A stretch of 59,016 nt of DNA from JAFGPS01 sp964570855 (GCA_964570855.1 CAZMZR010000010.1:1-59016); one strand, 5' to 3'. Counted from the stretch's first letter, positions 7,883 to 16,630 are shown. Notes: a model not told the origin generated them from the letters alone. Translations and numbers: made by a program.

Positions 7883-9078
7883 TGCAATATACAGATAAAG
7901 TACTCGAACATTTTATGAATCCGCGAAACACAGGTGAAATCCCAGATGCCGATGGTGTCGGAACACTGGGCTCAGAAGAATGCGGGGATATGATTCGAGT
8001 ATGGATTAAAGTTACTGATGAGCATCTGACAGATATTAAGTATAAGGTGTTTGGATGTCCTGCGGCAATAGCCTGCTGTAGCATGATGACAGAACTTGCT
8101 ATAGGCAAACATGTTGATGAGGCCTGGAATCTAACCGATGACCGGGTTGCCGAGGCGCTTGGGGGGCTGCCTGAATATAAATATCATTGCTCTAATCTTG
8201 CAGCTTCAACTTTGCATAAAGCAATAATCAACTATGTTTTTAACAGCCTAACCAAAACAGAAATCATTTCTATCAAGATACTTGTAGATAATACTCCTTC
8301 CGGCAATTTTAAGTCGGAACATGGGTTAGCTTTGTGGATTAATTACGGTGACAAGAGAGTACTTTTTGATACAGGACAAAGCAATTTGATTTTGCAAAAT
8401 GCCAAAACTCTGGATATCGATTTTGCTAATACCGATGCAATTGTAATAAGCCATGGCCATTATGACCATACAGGTGGTTTGTCTGCCGTTCTTAATATTG
8501 CTTCAAATGCAAAGATTTATTTGCACCCTTTAGCAACTGAACCTAAGTTCAGTCAAAAAGATTCGAGTGCAAGGTATATTGGCATGTCTGACCCTGCAAA
8601 GAATGCCGTTCAAGGCCGTCACGTTATATGGACAGCAACGCCTGCTTACTTATTTCCCGGGCTGGCAGTAACCGGGCAAGTCACGCGTATGAACGACTTC
8701 GAAGATGTCGGAGGAGCATTTTTCCTTGATGAGAATTGTCAGAAACCTGATGACCTGTTAGATGATCAAACATTGTTTATCGAATCTGCTAAAGGGCTTA
8801 TAGTTGTTCTTGGCTGTGCACATTCAGGTGCTGTAAATACACTTGACTATATCAATGAATTAACGGGCAACAGAAACATATATGCTGTCATAGGCGGTAT
8901 GCACCTGTCAGAAGCAAGTCAGATACGAATCACAAATACAATCGATGCCTTTAAAAAATACGACATTCAAAAAATTATACCCTTGCATTGCACTGGTCTG
9001 AAGGCTATGGAAGTTATAAAACACGCTTTTGGAAATAAATGCTTGTTTTTAGGTGCAGGCGGGCAGATCAATTTCTAA
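7882..9078 (+). CDS. Fusion of NifU/IscU-like Fe-S scaffold and metallo-beta-lactamase-fold hydrolase (COG1237-like)
   Basis: 398 residues. Residues 1-127 are an IscU/NifU-N scaffold with all three cluster ligands in their usual places (Cys34 in ECGD, Cys59 in FGCPAAIACCSM, Cys103 in HCSNLA) plus Asp36. Residues 133-398 are a metallo-beta-lactamase-fold domain with SHGHYDHTGG (His191, His193, Asp195, His196), a GCAHSG motif and a late LHCTG, resembling the COG1237 group, which includes dihydropterin-related ribofuranosylaminobenzene phosphate synthase-like proteins. ATG 7882 overlaps the TAA of the previous gene. The junction is seamless in one frame. The combined function is unknown; the neighbours imply Fe-S or metallocofactor chemistry. 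Confidence 0.85.
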   Translation: MQYTDKVLEHFMNPRNTGEIPDADGVGTLGSEECGDMIRVWIKVTDEHLTDIKYKVFGCPAAIACCSMMTELAIGKHVDEAWNLTDDRVAEALGGLPEYKYHCSNLAASTLHKAIINYVFNSLTKTEIISIKILVDNTPSGNFKSEHGLALWINYGDKRVLFDTGQSNLILQNAKTLDIDFANTDAIVISHGHYDHTGGLSAVLNIASNAKIYLHPLATEPKFSQKDSSARYIGMSDPAKNAVQGRHVIWTATPAYLFPGLAVTGQVTRMNDFEDVGGAFFLDENCQKPDDLLDDQTLFIESAKGLIVVLGCAHSGAVNTLDYINELTGNRNIYAVIGGMHLSEASQIRITNTIDAFKKYDIQKIIPLHCTGLKAMEVIKHAFGNKCLFLGAGGQINF

Positions 9079-9096
9079 ATAGGATTAATACTGAGT

Positions 9097-9731
9097 ATGT
9101 CAAATAAAGAACTGGAGTTAAATACAATATGTAAAAAATTATCACAAATCAGCGATTCCGACTGGGTGGCAATTAAGTTTGAGAAACAAATACCTGTAAA
9201 TGATATTGAACCTATCAGGTTCTGTGAAGCCGTATATAGGGCTCAGAAAAAGCGCATATCTTTATCTCTACCTAATGTATGCTGTGATGGTGCAAAAAGG
9301 TGTTTTGGTTGGCTTAAAAATAATGATGTGAAGCTGGCTCAAAGGCTCTCTGAGAAAACGGGTATCGACCAGAATGTAGCCCGTGAATTGGTAAGAAGGG
9401 TGCCTGTTCTGCATGAAAAATTATCCGGGATTTCACTCGGCAAGGATATTGATGGTGATGTCTATATAAGTTATGCCAGCCCGGAATCGGCAATGAAACT
9501 GGTTCGATATTGGCAGAAGATGACCGGATACAATCTTGACGCAGAAATCTCATGCTTTATGTCTGTTTGCGGTAATGCTGCAGTCAAAAGCTATATTGGC
9601 AAAAAATAAGTATTTCTTTTGGATGCCCTGATTCCCGAGAATACGGCGGCATCGAAAAGGGGCAGCTTGTTATTGGTCTTCCACACAATGTTGCATTCCA
9701 CATAGGCGTTACTGATAGTTCAAGTGAATAG
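9097..9731 (+). pseudogene. DUF169-family protein with a 3' frameshift
   Basis: The main frame (9097-9609, 170 aa) shows DUF169 features: CEAVYRAQKK, then NVCCDGAKRCFGW, then SCFMSVCGNAAVKSY. It stops in A6-TAAG at 9601-9609. In the next frame the sequence continues with the expected end of the family (ISFGCPDSREYGG, then KGQLVIGLPH) to TAG 9729-9731. One more A in the A6 run would restore a 212-aa protein. DUF169 is common in anaerobes and archaea beside corrinoid and Fe-S genes; its function is unknown. Deletion, slippage or base-calling error cannot be told apart here. Confidence 0.78.
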
Positions 9732-9754
9732 CGAAGTCTTTTTTGAAGATTAGT

Positions 9755-10306
9755 ATGGATAACTTAGTTCCGACAAGAGTGTTTTTAACAAAAGGGGTGG
9801 GCAGACACAGATATCAATTGAAGTCCTTCGAAGAGGCATTAAGGCAAGCTGGCGTAGCTCAGCAGAATCTCGTTCAGGTGTCATCGATACTCCCGCCAAA
9901 ATGCAAAATCATTGCCCGTGAAAATGGACTAAAGTCGCTTGTTCCCGGCCAGATAACTTATTGTGTAATGGCAAGATCGGATACTGATGAACACGGTCGT
10001 TTAATAGCATCCTCGATAGGTATTGCCGTTCCCAAAGATAGAAATAACTGGGGATATATCAGTGAGGTTCATGGGTATGGGATGAATCAGCAGGAGGCCG
10101 CCGATTTGGCTGAGGATTTGGCGGCGGATATGCTTGGAACAACTCTTGGTCTTGAAGTTGACCCTAATCAGGCCTGGTCTGAAAAAGAGCAGGTTTATAA
10201 AGCCAGCGGCCTGATTATCAGAACCTCTAATATTACGCAAACAGTCAGAGGACAAAAGGGACTCTGGACAACAACCGTCGCAATTGCAATGTTATTACTT
10301 GATTGA
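9755..10306 (+). CDS. Pyruvoyl-dependent arginine decarboxylase (PvlArgDC)
   Basis: 183 residues. The self-cleavage site VQVSSILPPKC is present, with Ser43-Ser44 as the processing pair that yields the pyruvoyl cofactor on the second chain. Conserved GVGRHRYQLKSFEEAL and the acidic EVHGYGMN region also fit. The enzyme converts arginine to agmatine, the first step of polyamine synthesis in archaea and some bacteria. ATG 9755 is chosen over TTG 9743. It follows the broken DUF169 gene by 23 bp and ends just before the PLP gene. Confidence 0.85.
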   Translation: MDNLVPTRVFLTKGVGRHRYQLKSFEEALRQAGVAQQNLVQVSSILPPKCKIIARENGLKSLVPGQITYCVMARSDTDEHGRLIASSIGIAVPKDRNNWGYISEVHGYGMNQQEAADLAEDLAADMLGTTLGLEVDPNQAWSEKEQVYKASGLIIRTSNITQTVRGQKGLWTTTVAIAMLLLD

Positions 10307-10326
10307 AAGATTTATGGAGAATAGTT

Positions 10327-11556
10327 ATGACTGATCCTCTAACACCGTATGGTAACAAACCAATGGTTACCCCAATCGTCAACGCTGTTAATTATCACTA
10401 TAGTTCATTTGAGGTCTTAAGACAGATCACAGACGGTGAAATAGACGGCTATACCTATCACAGAGACGATAATCCTACTGTTCGTGCTGTGGAGAGAAAA
10501 ATAGCTGCTCTTGAGCAGGCTGAAGATTGTATTATTTGCACCTCCGGCATGGCCGCCTGCACAATGGTCTATTTGACCTATCTAAGCGCCGGTGACCATT
10601 TGATTTTGTTCCACGATATATATGGGGCGCATTACAAGGTATCACTCATACTTGAACGAATGGGGATTGATATTACATGGATCGATGCTTGTAATGGCAA
10701 TAAAATTGGCGAGTATATTAAACCCAATACAAAGATGATTTTTTGTGAGAGTCCGAGTAATCCTTTGTGCAAGGTTCTAGATATTTCAGCCTTACGAAAA
10801 GAGGCCGACAAAGTCGCAGCTTTATTGGTTGTTGATAATACCTTCGCTACTCCCTACCATCAAAAACCACTCTCGCTTGGTGCTGATATTGTAGTACATA
10901 GTGCCACAAAGGGATTGGGCGGTCACAACGATCTTATGGCAGGTGCTATAGCCGGGTCAAAAAACCATTATGATAAGTTATGGTTTACCCGCCAGGCTAT
11001 TGGGACAACTTTGGATGCCTATTCAGGGTCTTTGCTGGAACGAGGTCTTAAAACATTCGAGTTGCGAGCAGAAAAAATGGCAGCTAATGCAATGGCCATA
11101 GCAGAATATTTAGCCAGGCACCCCAAAGTTTCGCAAGTACGATATCCCGGACTGAAAAATGACTCAGGACATTCTACCGCCTCAAAACAAATGCAAAATG
11201 GTTTTGGGGGAGTTCTGGCATTTGATGTGGGTAAAGACCAGGAAGATGCCAAGAAATTTATAAGCGAGCTTAAAGTAATATGCCACGCAGTCAGTTTGGG
11301 TGCAACTGAATCACTGATTTGCATACCATACCTTACAACGCTGCTTTATATGCCGCCGGAGCACAGGACCGTTTTTGGAGTGCGTCAAAATACCGTTCGT
11401 CTTTCAGCGGGAATCGAGAAAACCGAGATACTGCTTAAAGATATAGAACAGGCGCTGGACAAATTAGAAATCAAACCGGAACCAATAACAAAAATTGATA
11501 CCGTGCAAAAAACTTTAAAAAAAGGAGGAAGTGACTATGCCAACATACGAATATAA
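10327..11556 (+). CDS. Cys/Met-metabolism PLP-dependent enzyme (trans-sulfuration family)
   Basis: 409 residues, the family's usual size. The PLP lysine is Lys195 in HSATKGLGGHND. Other family marks are CTSGMAACTMVYL, ESPSNPLCKVLD, VDNTFATPYHQKP and the C-terminal VRLSAGIE. Members include cystathionine gamma-synthase, cystathionine gamma-lyase and methionine gamma-lyase; the residues seen do not settle which. A lyase releasing sulfide or methanethiol would suit the sulfur-linked neighbours. ATG 10327 is preferred to TTG 10303, which overlaps the previous gene. Its 3' end covers the Shine-Dalgarno and start of fmdB. Confidence 0.85.
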   Translation: MTDPLTPYGNKPMVTPIVNAVNYHYSSFEVLRQITDGEIDGYTYHRDDNPTVRAVERKIAALEQAEDCIICTSGMAACTMVYLTYLSAGDHLILFHDIYGAHYKVSLILERMGIDITWIDACNGNKIGEYIKPNTKMIFCESPSNPLCKVLDISALRKEADKVAALLVVDNTFATPYHQKPLSLGADIVVHSATKGLGGHNDLMAGAIAGSKNHYDKLWFTRQAIGTTLDAYSGSLLERGLKTFELRAEKMAANAMAIAEYLARHPKVSQVRYPGLKNDSGHSTASKQMQNGFGGVLAFDVGKDQEDAKKFISELKVICHAVSLGATESLICIPYLTTLLYMPPEHRTVFGVRQNTVRLSAGIEKTEILLKDIEQALDKLEIKPEPITKIDTVQKTLKKGGSDYANIRI

Positions 11557-11797
11557 GTGTCAGAGTTGCGGTCTCACATTTGAAAAGTTCCAAAGCATGA
11601 AGGATAAACCCTTAGGAAAGTGCCCCGAATGTGATGGAAAAGTTCAGCGTCTTATTAGTGGCGGAGCGGCAGTGATTTTCAAGGGGTCAGGTTTCTATGC
11701 GACTGATTACGTGAAAAGTAATTCTCCGGTTTGTGGTCGAGACAGGCCTTGTTGCGGCAGGGATACATCTTGTGATAACAAACCCTGTGAATCTTAA
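11537..11797 (+). CDS. FmdB-family zinc ribbon protein
   Basis: 86 residues. The N-terminus MPTYEYKCQSCGLTFEKFQ and the CPEC pair form the FmdB CxxC...CxxC zinc ribbon, followed by VQRLISGGAAVIFKGSGFYATDY, the usual post-ribbon segment. The C-terminal tail has five more Cys. FmdB-like proteins are putative regulators or metal carriers, first noted beside formamidase genes. A perfect AAAGGAGG (11521-11528) precedes ATG 11537. A degraded copy of this gene lies at 13800-14032. Confidence 0.88.
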   Translation: MPTYEYKCQSCGLTFEKFQSMKDKPLGKCPECDGKVQRLISGGAAVIFKGSGFYATDYVKSNSPVCGRDRPCCGRDTSCDNKPCES

Positions 11798-11829
11798 CAC
11801 TAAAGATAGGAATATAAAAAGTTGACGGA

Positions 11830-12531
11830 ATGAAAATGAGCATTTCGACAAACTATGTTAGGCTCAGAGAGGAAATTCCAGCAAATGTAACAATAGTTCT
11901 TTCTGTTAAAACAAGAACGGCAGAGCAAATAGAAGAAGCTATAGACGCAGGTGCTACTGATATAGGCCAAAACTATGTTCAGGAAGCCGGACAAATTTAC
12001 AGTGCTTTGCAAAAGAAAGCGGTTAAAGTCAGATGGCACATGATAGGCCATTTGCAAACTAATAAAATCAATAAGGCGTTAAGAATCTTCGATGTTATAC
12101 AAACTGTCGACTCTCTGGAACAAGCAGAGGCTATTAATGAGAGAGTAATGAAAGCAAAAAAGCAGGCAATTCCGATCTATATAGAAATTAATATCGGAAG
12201 CGAAGATGCCAAGGCAGGTATAAGACCCAATGAACATGAGCCTTTTGAAAAATATATGGAAAAATTTGTTAGGGATATGTCCCAACTTAAGCATTTACGA
12301 ATCGAAGGTTTTATGACTATGGGACCCCGCTTTGGTAATCCTGAAAACGTAAGGCCATACTTTAGAAGAACAAAAAAGATATTTGACGCAATCAAAGATA
12401 TGGCTTTGCCGAATGTAGATATGAAATACCTCTCCATGGGAATGACAAATTCGTATCGAATCGCTATAGAAGAAGGCTCCAATATGATCAGAATAGGAAC
12501 GGCAATATTTGGAGAAAGAAATGACGGATGA
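11830..12531 (+). CDS. YggS/PLPBP-family pyridoxal phosphate homeostasis protein
   Basis: 233 residues, single-domain TIM barrel. The PLP-binding lysine is Lys27 in IVLSVKTRT. Further marks are IGQNYVQEA, WHMIGHLQTNK, the HLRIEGFMTMG strand, LSMGMTNSYRIAIEEGSNMIRIGTAIFG at the end. These proteins bind PLP without known catalysis and keep B6 and amino-acid pools balanced. It has slightly unusual wording at the lysine strand (LSVKT instead of VSKT). It overlaps the DUF1638 start by 11 bp. Confidence 0.85.
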   Translation: MKMSISTNYVRLREEIPANVTIVLSVKTRTAEQIEEAIDAGATDIGQNYVQEAGQIYSALQKKAVKVRWHMIGHLQTNKINKALRIFDVIQTVDSLEQAEAINERVMKAKKQAIPIYIEINIGSEDAKAGIRPNEHEPFEKYMEKFVRDMSQLKHLRIEGFMTMGPRFGNPENVRPYFRRTKKIFDAIKDMALPNVDMKYLSMGMTNSYRIAIEEGSNMIRIGTAIFGERNDG

Positions 12532-13159
12532 CCTATCTTTTAAAGATTATGCCATAGTCTCCTGCGGGACGCTTGCCCCGGAGCTAAATTTCCTGAGAAA
12601 AGAAGGCTTCCTGGATGCCAGGCAAATTGTTTATACAACACCGGGGAGGCACGAGGTTCCTAAAGAGCTTGAAAGTCAGTTGATACAGAAAATAAATACT
12701 GCTAAGCAGCACTGTCAAAAAATCATAATAGTTTATGGCGGCAAATTCTGCTATGCAAACATCGACAATCCTTACAGGACAATAGATACGATAATTACCG
12801 AGCAGGCAGTTGGAATTTCAATTTCCAGAGTGAATGCAACTCATTGCGTAGATATGTTAGCCAGTGAGAGCCAAAGAGAGCAAATAGGCGGCGGCCGGAA
12901 AGTCTGGTGGCTTACGCCGGGATGGATAATCTATCGCAGCCGTGTCTTCCATGATTGGGATAAAGGCAAAGCCAATGAGAATTTTCCGCAGCATACTGGT
13001 GGTGCTATATTATTGGACGGCATAGACTTTTGGGACAACTATTGTCAGGAACATCCTGAGAAGATACTTGAATTCTCTGACTGGATGGGAATAGAGATTC
13101 GACCCTACAAGATTACCTTAGATAGATTGAAACATCTACTTTCAAATTGTGTGGCCTGA
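12521..13159 (+). CDS. DUF1638-family protein
   Basis: 212 residues from ATG 12521, inside the last codons of yggS. The start (IVSCGTLAPELNFLRKEGFL), the YGGKFCYANID segment and especially KVWWLTPGWI near the middle are typical of DUF1638. The family is found in methanogens and anaerobic bacteria near corrinoid methyltransferases and DUF169, with no proven function. Neighbouring DUF169 and methyltransferase genes match that context. Confidence 0.78.
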   Translation: MTDDLSFKDYAIVSCGTLAPELNFLRKEGFLDARQIVYTTPGRHEVPKELESQLIQKINTAKQHCQKIIIVYGGKFCYANIDNPYRTIDTIITEQAVGISISRVNATHCVDMLASESQREQIGGGRKVWWLTPGWIIYRSRVFHDWDKGKANENFPQHTGGAILLDGIDFWDNYCQEHPEKILEFSDWMGIEIRPYKITLDRLKHLLSNCVA

Positions 13160-13162
13160 AAT

Positions 13163-13753
13163 GTGGACTGGGATATGGAACAATGGGAACAACAGCAGGG
13201 AGTAGCATTCTTAAGAAAAATTGGAATTAAACCTGGCCAGACGATCCTGGATTTTGGCTGTAGAGTTGGCCATTACACCATTCCAGCATCCAAGATCGTC
13301 GGAAGTGAAGGAATTGTTTACGCCGTGGACAAAGAGCAGCAAGCACTGAGTGAGTTGGATCAAAAAGCAATTCATTTGAATTTGAAAAACATAAGAACAA
13401 TAAACAGTTCAGGCCAGATACAAATAGACTTAGAGAGCGACTCTGCCGATGTAGTTTTATTCTATGATGTTTTGCATTATCACGAAAAAAAAGATAGAGA
13501 AAAGCTGTACACCGAAGCTTATCGTGTTTTGAAACAAGAGGGTCTGTTTTCTGTTTATCCTAAGCATACCTTGGAAGATAAACCAATAATGGAGTTTCAA
13601 AACATGAGTTTAGGAACTATTAAGCAAGAAATTCAAAATTCAAATTTTGTTTTCGAGAAAAAGTATTGCGGTCTTATAAGCCATGATGATGGTCTTAACC
13701 AGGGCTGTGTGTTCAATTTCAGAAAGAAAAAAGAAAATCACAATCGTATATGA
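13163..13753 (+). CDS. Class I SAM-dependent methyltransferase
   Basis: 196 residues from GTG 13163; ATG 13175 is an alternative. Motif I is ILDFGCRVGHYTIPAS, in which the middle glycine of GxGxG is replaced by Arg-Val, then VYAVDKEQQAL as motif II and DVVLFYDVLHYH as motif IV. It most resembles the short Methyltransf_25/31 proteins of anaerobes. The substrate is unknown. It is the third methyltransferase in the operon and is followed by the decayed fmdB copy. Confidence 0.78.
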   Translation: MDWDMEQWEQQQGVAFLRKIGIKPGQTILDFGCRVGHYTIPASKIVGSEGIVYAVDKEQQALSELDQKAIHLNLKNIRTINSSGQIQIDLESDSADVVLFYDVLHYHEKKDREKLYTEAYRVLKQEGLFSVYPKHTLEDKPIMEFQNMSLGTIKQEIQNSNFVFEKKYCGLISHDDGLNQGCVFNFRKKKENHNRI

Positions 13754-13799
13754 CAACCAGTCAAACAATAGACTGAAATCAGGTCGGGGCTTTTCACTC

Positions 13800-14032
13800 T
13801 TAATGGATTGCATCTGCACATTTGAAAAGTTCCAGAACATGAAGGATAAATACTTGGAAAAGTGTCTAGAATATAACGGGAAAGCTGAGCGTCTTATTAG
13901 CGACGGAGCGGCAGTGATTATCAAAGTTTCAGGTTTCTGTGCGACTGATTAAGTCAAGAGTACTTCTCCGGCCTATGGCCGAGGCCTTGTTGCGGCAGAG
14001 ATACATCTTGTGACAATTAATCGTGTGAATCG
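13800..14032 (+). pseudogene. Decayed second copy of the FmdB zinc ribbon gene
   Basis: From about 13800 the DNA aligns along most of its length with the intact fmdB at 11537-11797, for example around ACATTTGAAAAGTTCCA, GAGCGGCAGTGATT and CCTTGTTGCGGCAG. The start codon and first CxxC are lost, the second Cys pair has changed (CLEYNG for CPECDG), and TAA interrupts the frame right after FCATD at about 13950. The remaining 80 bp match without an open frame. This is a duplicated and degenerate paralogue about 2.2 kb from its source. Confidence 0.8.
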
Positions 14033-14105
14033 TGATAAAAAAAGCATCAATAATTTGCATGATAAAAGAATAGTAAAGGAATTCGTTAGGTCAAGAAGCA
14101 AAAAA

Positions 14106-14471
14106 ATGTCTTTAATTGATTGGATAAAAAGAAGAAAAAATATAACCTATCAGGAAAGCGATGGGATAAACTTAGCGATCTACTTTATAAATCAATTTGA
14201 AGGGAGGACATTTACTTTTAAGGGATCGAAAAAAAAATATTTTGAACTCGGCAGAGAAAGTCTCCTTGAACGCATTCAGGAGGAATTGGATAGTATGCTT
14301 ATATTATACCGCTACACAACAAGGATAAAAAAATACACAGATAGAAAAGGATTTCTTCAGGTAGAGATAAAGTTGGTTGGTAAAGCAAACACGATGAATA
14401 GATACAATCCGTTGGATATAGAATTGGATGTAAAAACTGAAATGCCAAATAATAGCCCCGGCATTAAATGA
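14106..14471 (+). CDS. Hypothetical protein
   Basis: 122 residues from ATG 14106. The frame is open back to GTG 14010, but that part overlaps and aligns with the fmdB relic, so it is probably not the native start. The protein is basic and has a few amphipathic helices (SLLERIQEELDSMLILYRYT) and beta strands (FLQVEIKLVGKAN). I do not recognise it. It is followed after 52 bp by the radical-SAM gene. The A-rich DNA and high Lys content differ slightly from the neighbours. Confidence 0.5.
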   Translation: MSLIDWIKRRKNITYQESDGINLAIYFINQFEGRTFTFKGSKKKYFELGRESLLERIQEELDSMLILYRYTTRIKKYTDRKGFLQVEIKLVGKANTMNRYNPLDIELDVKTEMPNNSPGIK

Positions 14472-14523
14472 CTGATAGAATAATTTAAATTCAAAAGGAA
14501 GCGATGGTATAATTGCTATAATC

Positions 14524-15456
14524 ATGGATGGTAAGAAGCGAGAATATATATTTGGACCGGTACCTTCCAGAAGGTTAGGAAGGTCACTTGGTGTTGATCT
14601 TGTGCCTTTCAAAACATGTAGTTATGATTGCATATATTGTCAGCTGGGCAGGACCACAAACAAAACCTTGGAAAGAAAGGAATGGGTGCCGATTGATATT
14701 GTCATCGACCAGCTCAAAACTAAACTAAGTTCTAAACCAGACTATATAACTCTTTCCGGTTCAGGCGAACCGACATTGTACTCGATATGTGGTGAGCTTA
14801 TTTGTAGAATCAAAGAAAGCACAAATATACCAGTTGCAGTTTTAACGAATGGTTCGTTGTTATGGTTACCAGAGGTAAGAAAATCTCTTTTAGAAGCTGA
14901 TCTGGTTATTCCATCCCTTGACGCAGGTAGCAATCATCTATTTCAATATGTTAATAGACCTCATACCAATATCTCCTTCGGAAAAATGTTGAAGGGATTG
15001 GTAAAGTTCCGAGATGAATATGATGGGAAATATTGGCTGGAAGTATTTTTATTAGCTGGAGTGACTACGCCTGAGATGGAAATTAACAGACTGAAAACCT
15101 GCATAAGTTCAATACAACCGGATAAAGTTCAGGTAAATACAGTAACTCGACCACCCGCAGAAAGCTTTGTTGAGCCGGTTCAGAGACAACTATTGGAAAA
15201 TCTGGCTGAGCAATTATTTGAACGCTCAGAAGTCATTGCTGATTATAAAGGTGTTCATAAGAAACAGGAATTTACTGCTCAACGCGAAGATGTTCTGACT
15301 CTTTTAAAGCGCCGTCCCTGTTCTGTCGAAGACATCGCCAAAGGTCTAAGTTTGCACAGAAATGAAGCCCTTAAATACATAGAAGAATTGTCTGCTGAAG
15401 GCAAAATCGAAGTTATATCAGGCCAAAACCAACTTTATTATAAAGCTGTCATATAA
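14524..15456 (+). CDS. Radical SAM protein of the COG0731 type with C-terminal winged helix
   Basis: 310 residues. The radical SAM cluster motif is CSYDCIYCQ (about residues 33-41), preceded by FGPVPSRRLGRSLGVDLVP, the hallmark of COG0731 proteins. LSGSGEPTLYS is the glycine-rich SAM-binding strand and SLDAGSNHLF the next. After about residue 240 a winged-helix-like domain follows (VLTLLKRRPCSVEDIAKGL, LSAEGKIEVI). Family members are linked to tRNA or unknown modifications; the exact reaction is not predictable. ATG 14524 is chosen by the family start. A hairpin with a T tract follows the stop. Confidence 0.85.
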   Translation: MDGKKREYIFGPVPSRRLGRSLGVDLVPFKTCSYDCIYCQLGRTTNKTLERKEWVPIDIVIDQLKTKLSSKPDYITLSGSGEPTLYSICGELICRIKESTNIPVAVLTNGSLLWLPEVRKSLLEADLVIPSLDAGSNHLFQYVNRPHTNISFGKMLKGLVKFRDEYDGKYWLEVFLLAGVTTPEMEINRLKTCISSIQPDKVQVNTVTRPPAESFVEPVQRQLLENLAEQLFERSEVIADYKGVHKKQEFTAQREDVLTLLKRRPCSVEDIAKGLSLHRNEALKYIEELSAEGKIEVISGQNQLYYKAVI

Positions 15457-15458
15457 GG

Positions 15459-15490
15459 CCGATAATTTTTTGCTATCGGATTATTTTTTG
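15459..15490 (+). terminator. Possible rho-independent terminator after the radical SAM gene
   Basis: CCGATA (15459-15464) pairs with TATCGG (15474-15479) around a T-rich loop, and ATTATTTTTTG follows. The stem is short (6 bp). If active, it ends the long operon and makes the next gene a separate unit. Confidence 0.45.
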
Positions 15491-15503
15491 TGAAAAGAGA
15501 TAT

Positions 15504-16538
15504 GTGAAAACTAATTTTTTGAAACCTCGTGTTGTGGCATTTGAAGTGACACGGAAGTGCCGGTTTAATTGTATTCACTGCCGGGCGGCAGCTTCAGAAG
15601 AATCTACAAAAGAATACCTGACCAAAGAGCAGTGCAAACAAATTTTTTTTTCTCTTGCCGAGTACAATAAGTGCCTGGTCATACTCACCGGCGGTGAACC
15701 AATGGAAAGAAAAGACATCTATGAACTCATTGAATATGGCAACAATATAGGCCATAGGATTACGATGGCAACCTGCGGATATATGATAAATGATTAAACA
15801 GCAAAAAAACTCAAAGAGATTGGGATTTTAACACTTTCGTTTTCACTTGACGGTTCTGATGCCGAATCACACGATTCTTTCCGAAGAGTTACTGGTGCTT
15901 TTGATATTACCTTGTCCGCCATTGAAAAGTTCCGCAAACATGGTATCCGGTTTCAGATCAATACTACTGTTACCGATCGCAATATTGAGCAAGTGCCCAA
16001 AATAGCTCAATTAACACAAGAACTTGGAGCATATTGTTTCAATCCTTTTATTCTTGTGCCTACAGGTCGTGGTGCTGCAATTTTGGATGAAATCCTTGAA
16101 CATGAAAAATATGAAAGGCTTCTTTGCAATCTTGTTGATATTAAAAAACAAAGTGCCATAGATGTTCGTGTCACTTGTGATCCTCAATTTGGCAGGATAA
16201 TGGCGCAGACAAATTCTTCTGAAATACCATCAGCAAAGAAAAAATATAAAGGATGCCTGGCAGGCAGTGAATTTGCATTTATAAGTTATCGGGGGGACAT
16301 TCAGACATGTGGGTGTCTTAATGTATCGGCTGGTAATCTTGTTGATAACGGCTTTGACTTTGAAAACATATGGAAAAACTCTGAGATGCTTAAGAAAATT
16401 AAGAACTTCTCAATTTATAAAGGCAAATGCGGTAAATGTGAATATATTGATAGTTGTGGTGGTTGTCGTGCTAGAGCTTATGCAATGACAGGCGACTACC
16501 TATCCAGTGATCCGATATGCAATTATCAGCCGATTTGA
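15504..16538 (+). pseudogene. AhbD/NirJ-like radical SAM-SPASM protein interrupted by an in-frame TAA
   Basis: One frame runs from GTG 15504 to TGA 16536-16538 (344 codons) with a single TAA at 15795-15797. Before it are CRFNCIHCR (radical SAM cluster) and LTGGEPMERKD; after it come LSFSLDGSDAESHD and a SPASM domain (CLAGSEFAFISYRGDIQTCGC, then CGKCEYIDSCGGCRARA). Family members include AhbD, which decarboxylates didecarboxysiroheme-derived intermediates to heme b, and NirJ. A GAA to TAA change would explain the stop (MIND-E-TAKKL expected). It may be a recent nonsense mutation or a consensus error; no frameshift is needed. Confidence 0.8.
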
Positions 16539-16630
16539 TGTACATAATTTTTAGCTAATGGTAACGTAATTGATAACAGAACAAAAAATTCAAGTTACTT
16601 TTAAGATTAACGTTCTATAAAATAGTTTAC

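Noticed and set aside
15795..15797. Stop-codon recoding (selenocysteine or pyrrolysine) in the AhbD-like gene
   Set aside because: The stop is TAA, not TGA or TAG, and the expected residue at the site is acidic rather than Cys or Lys-like.
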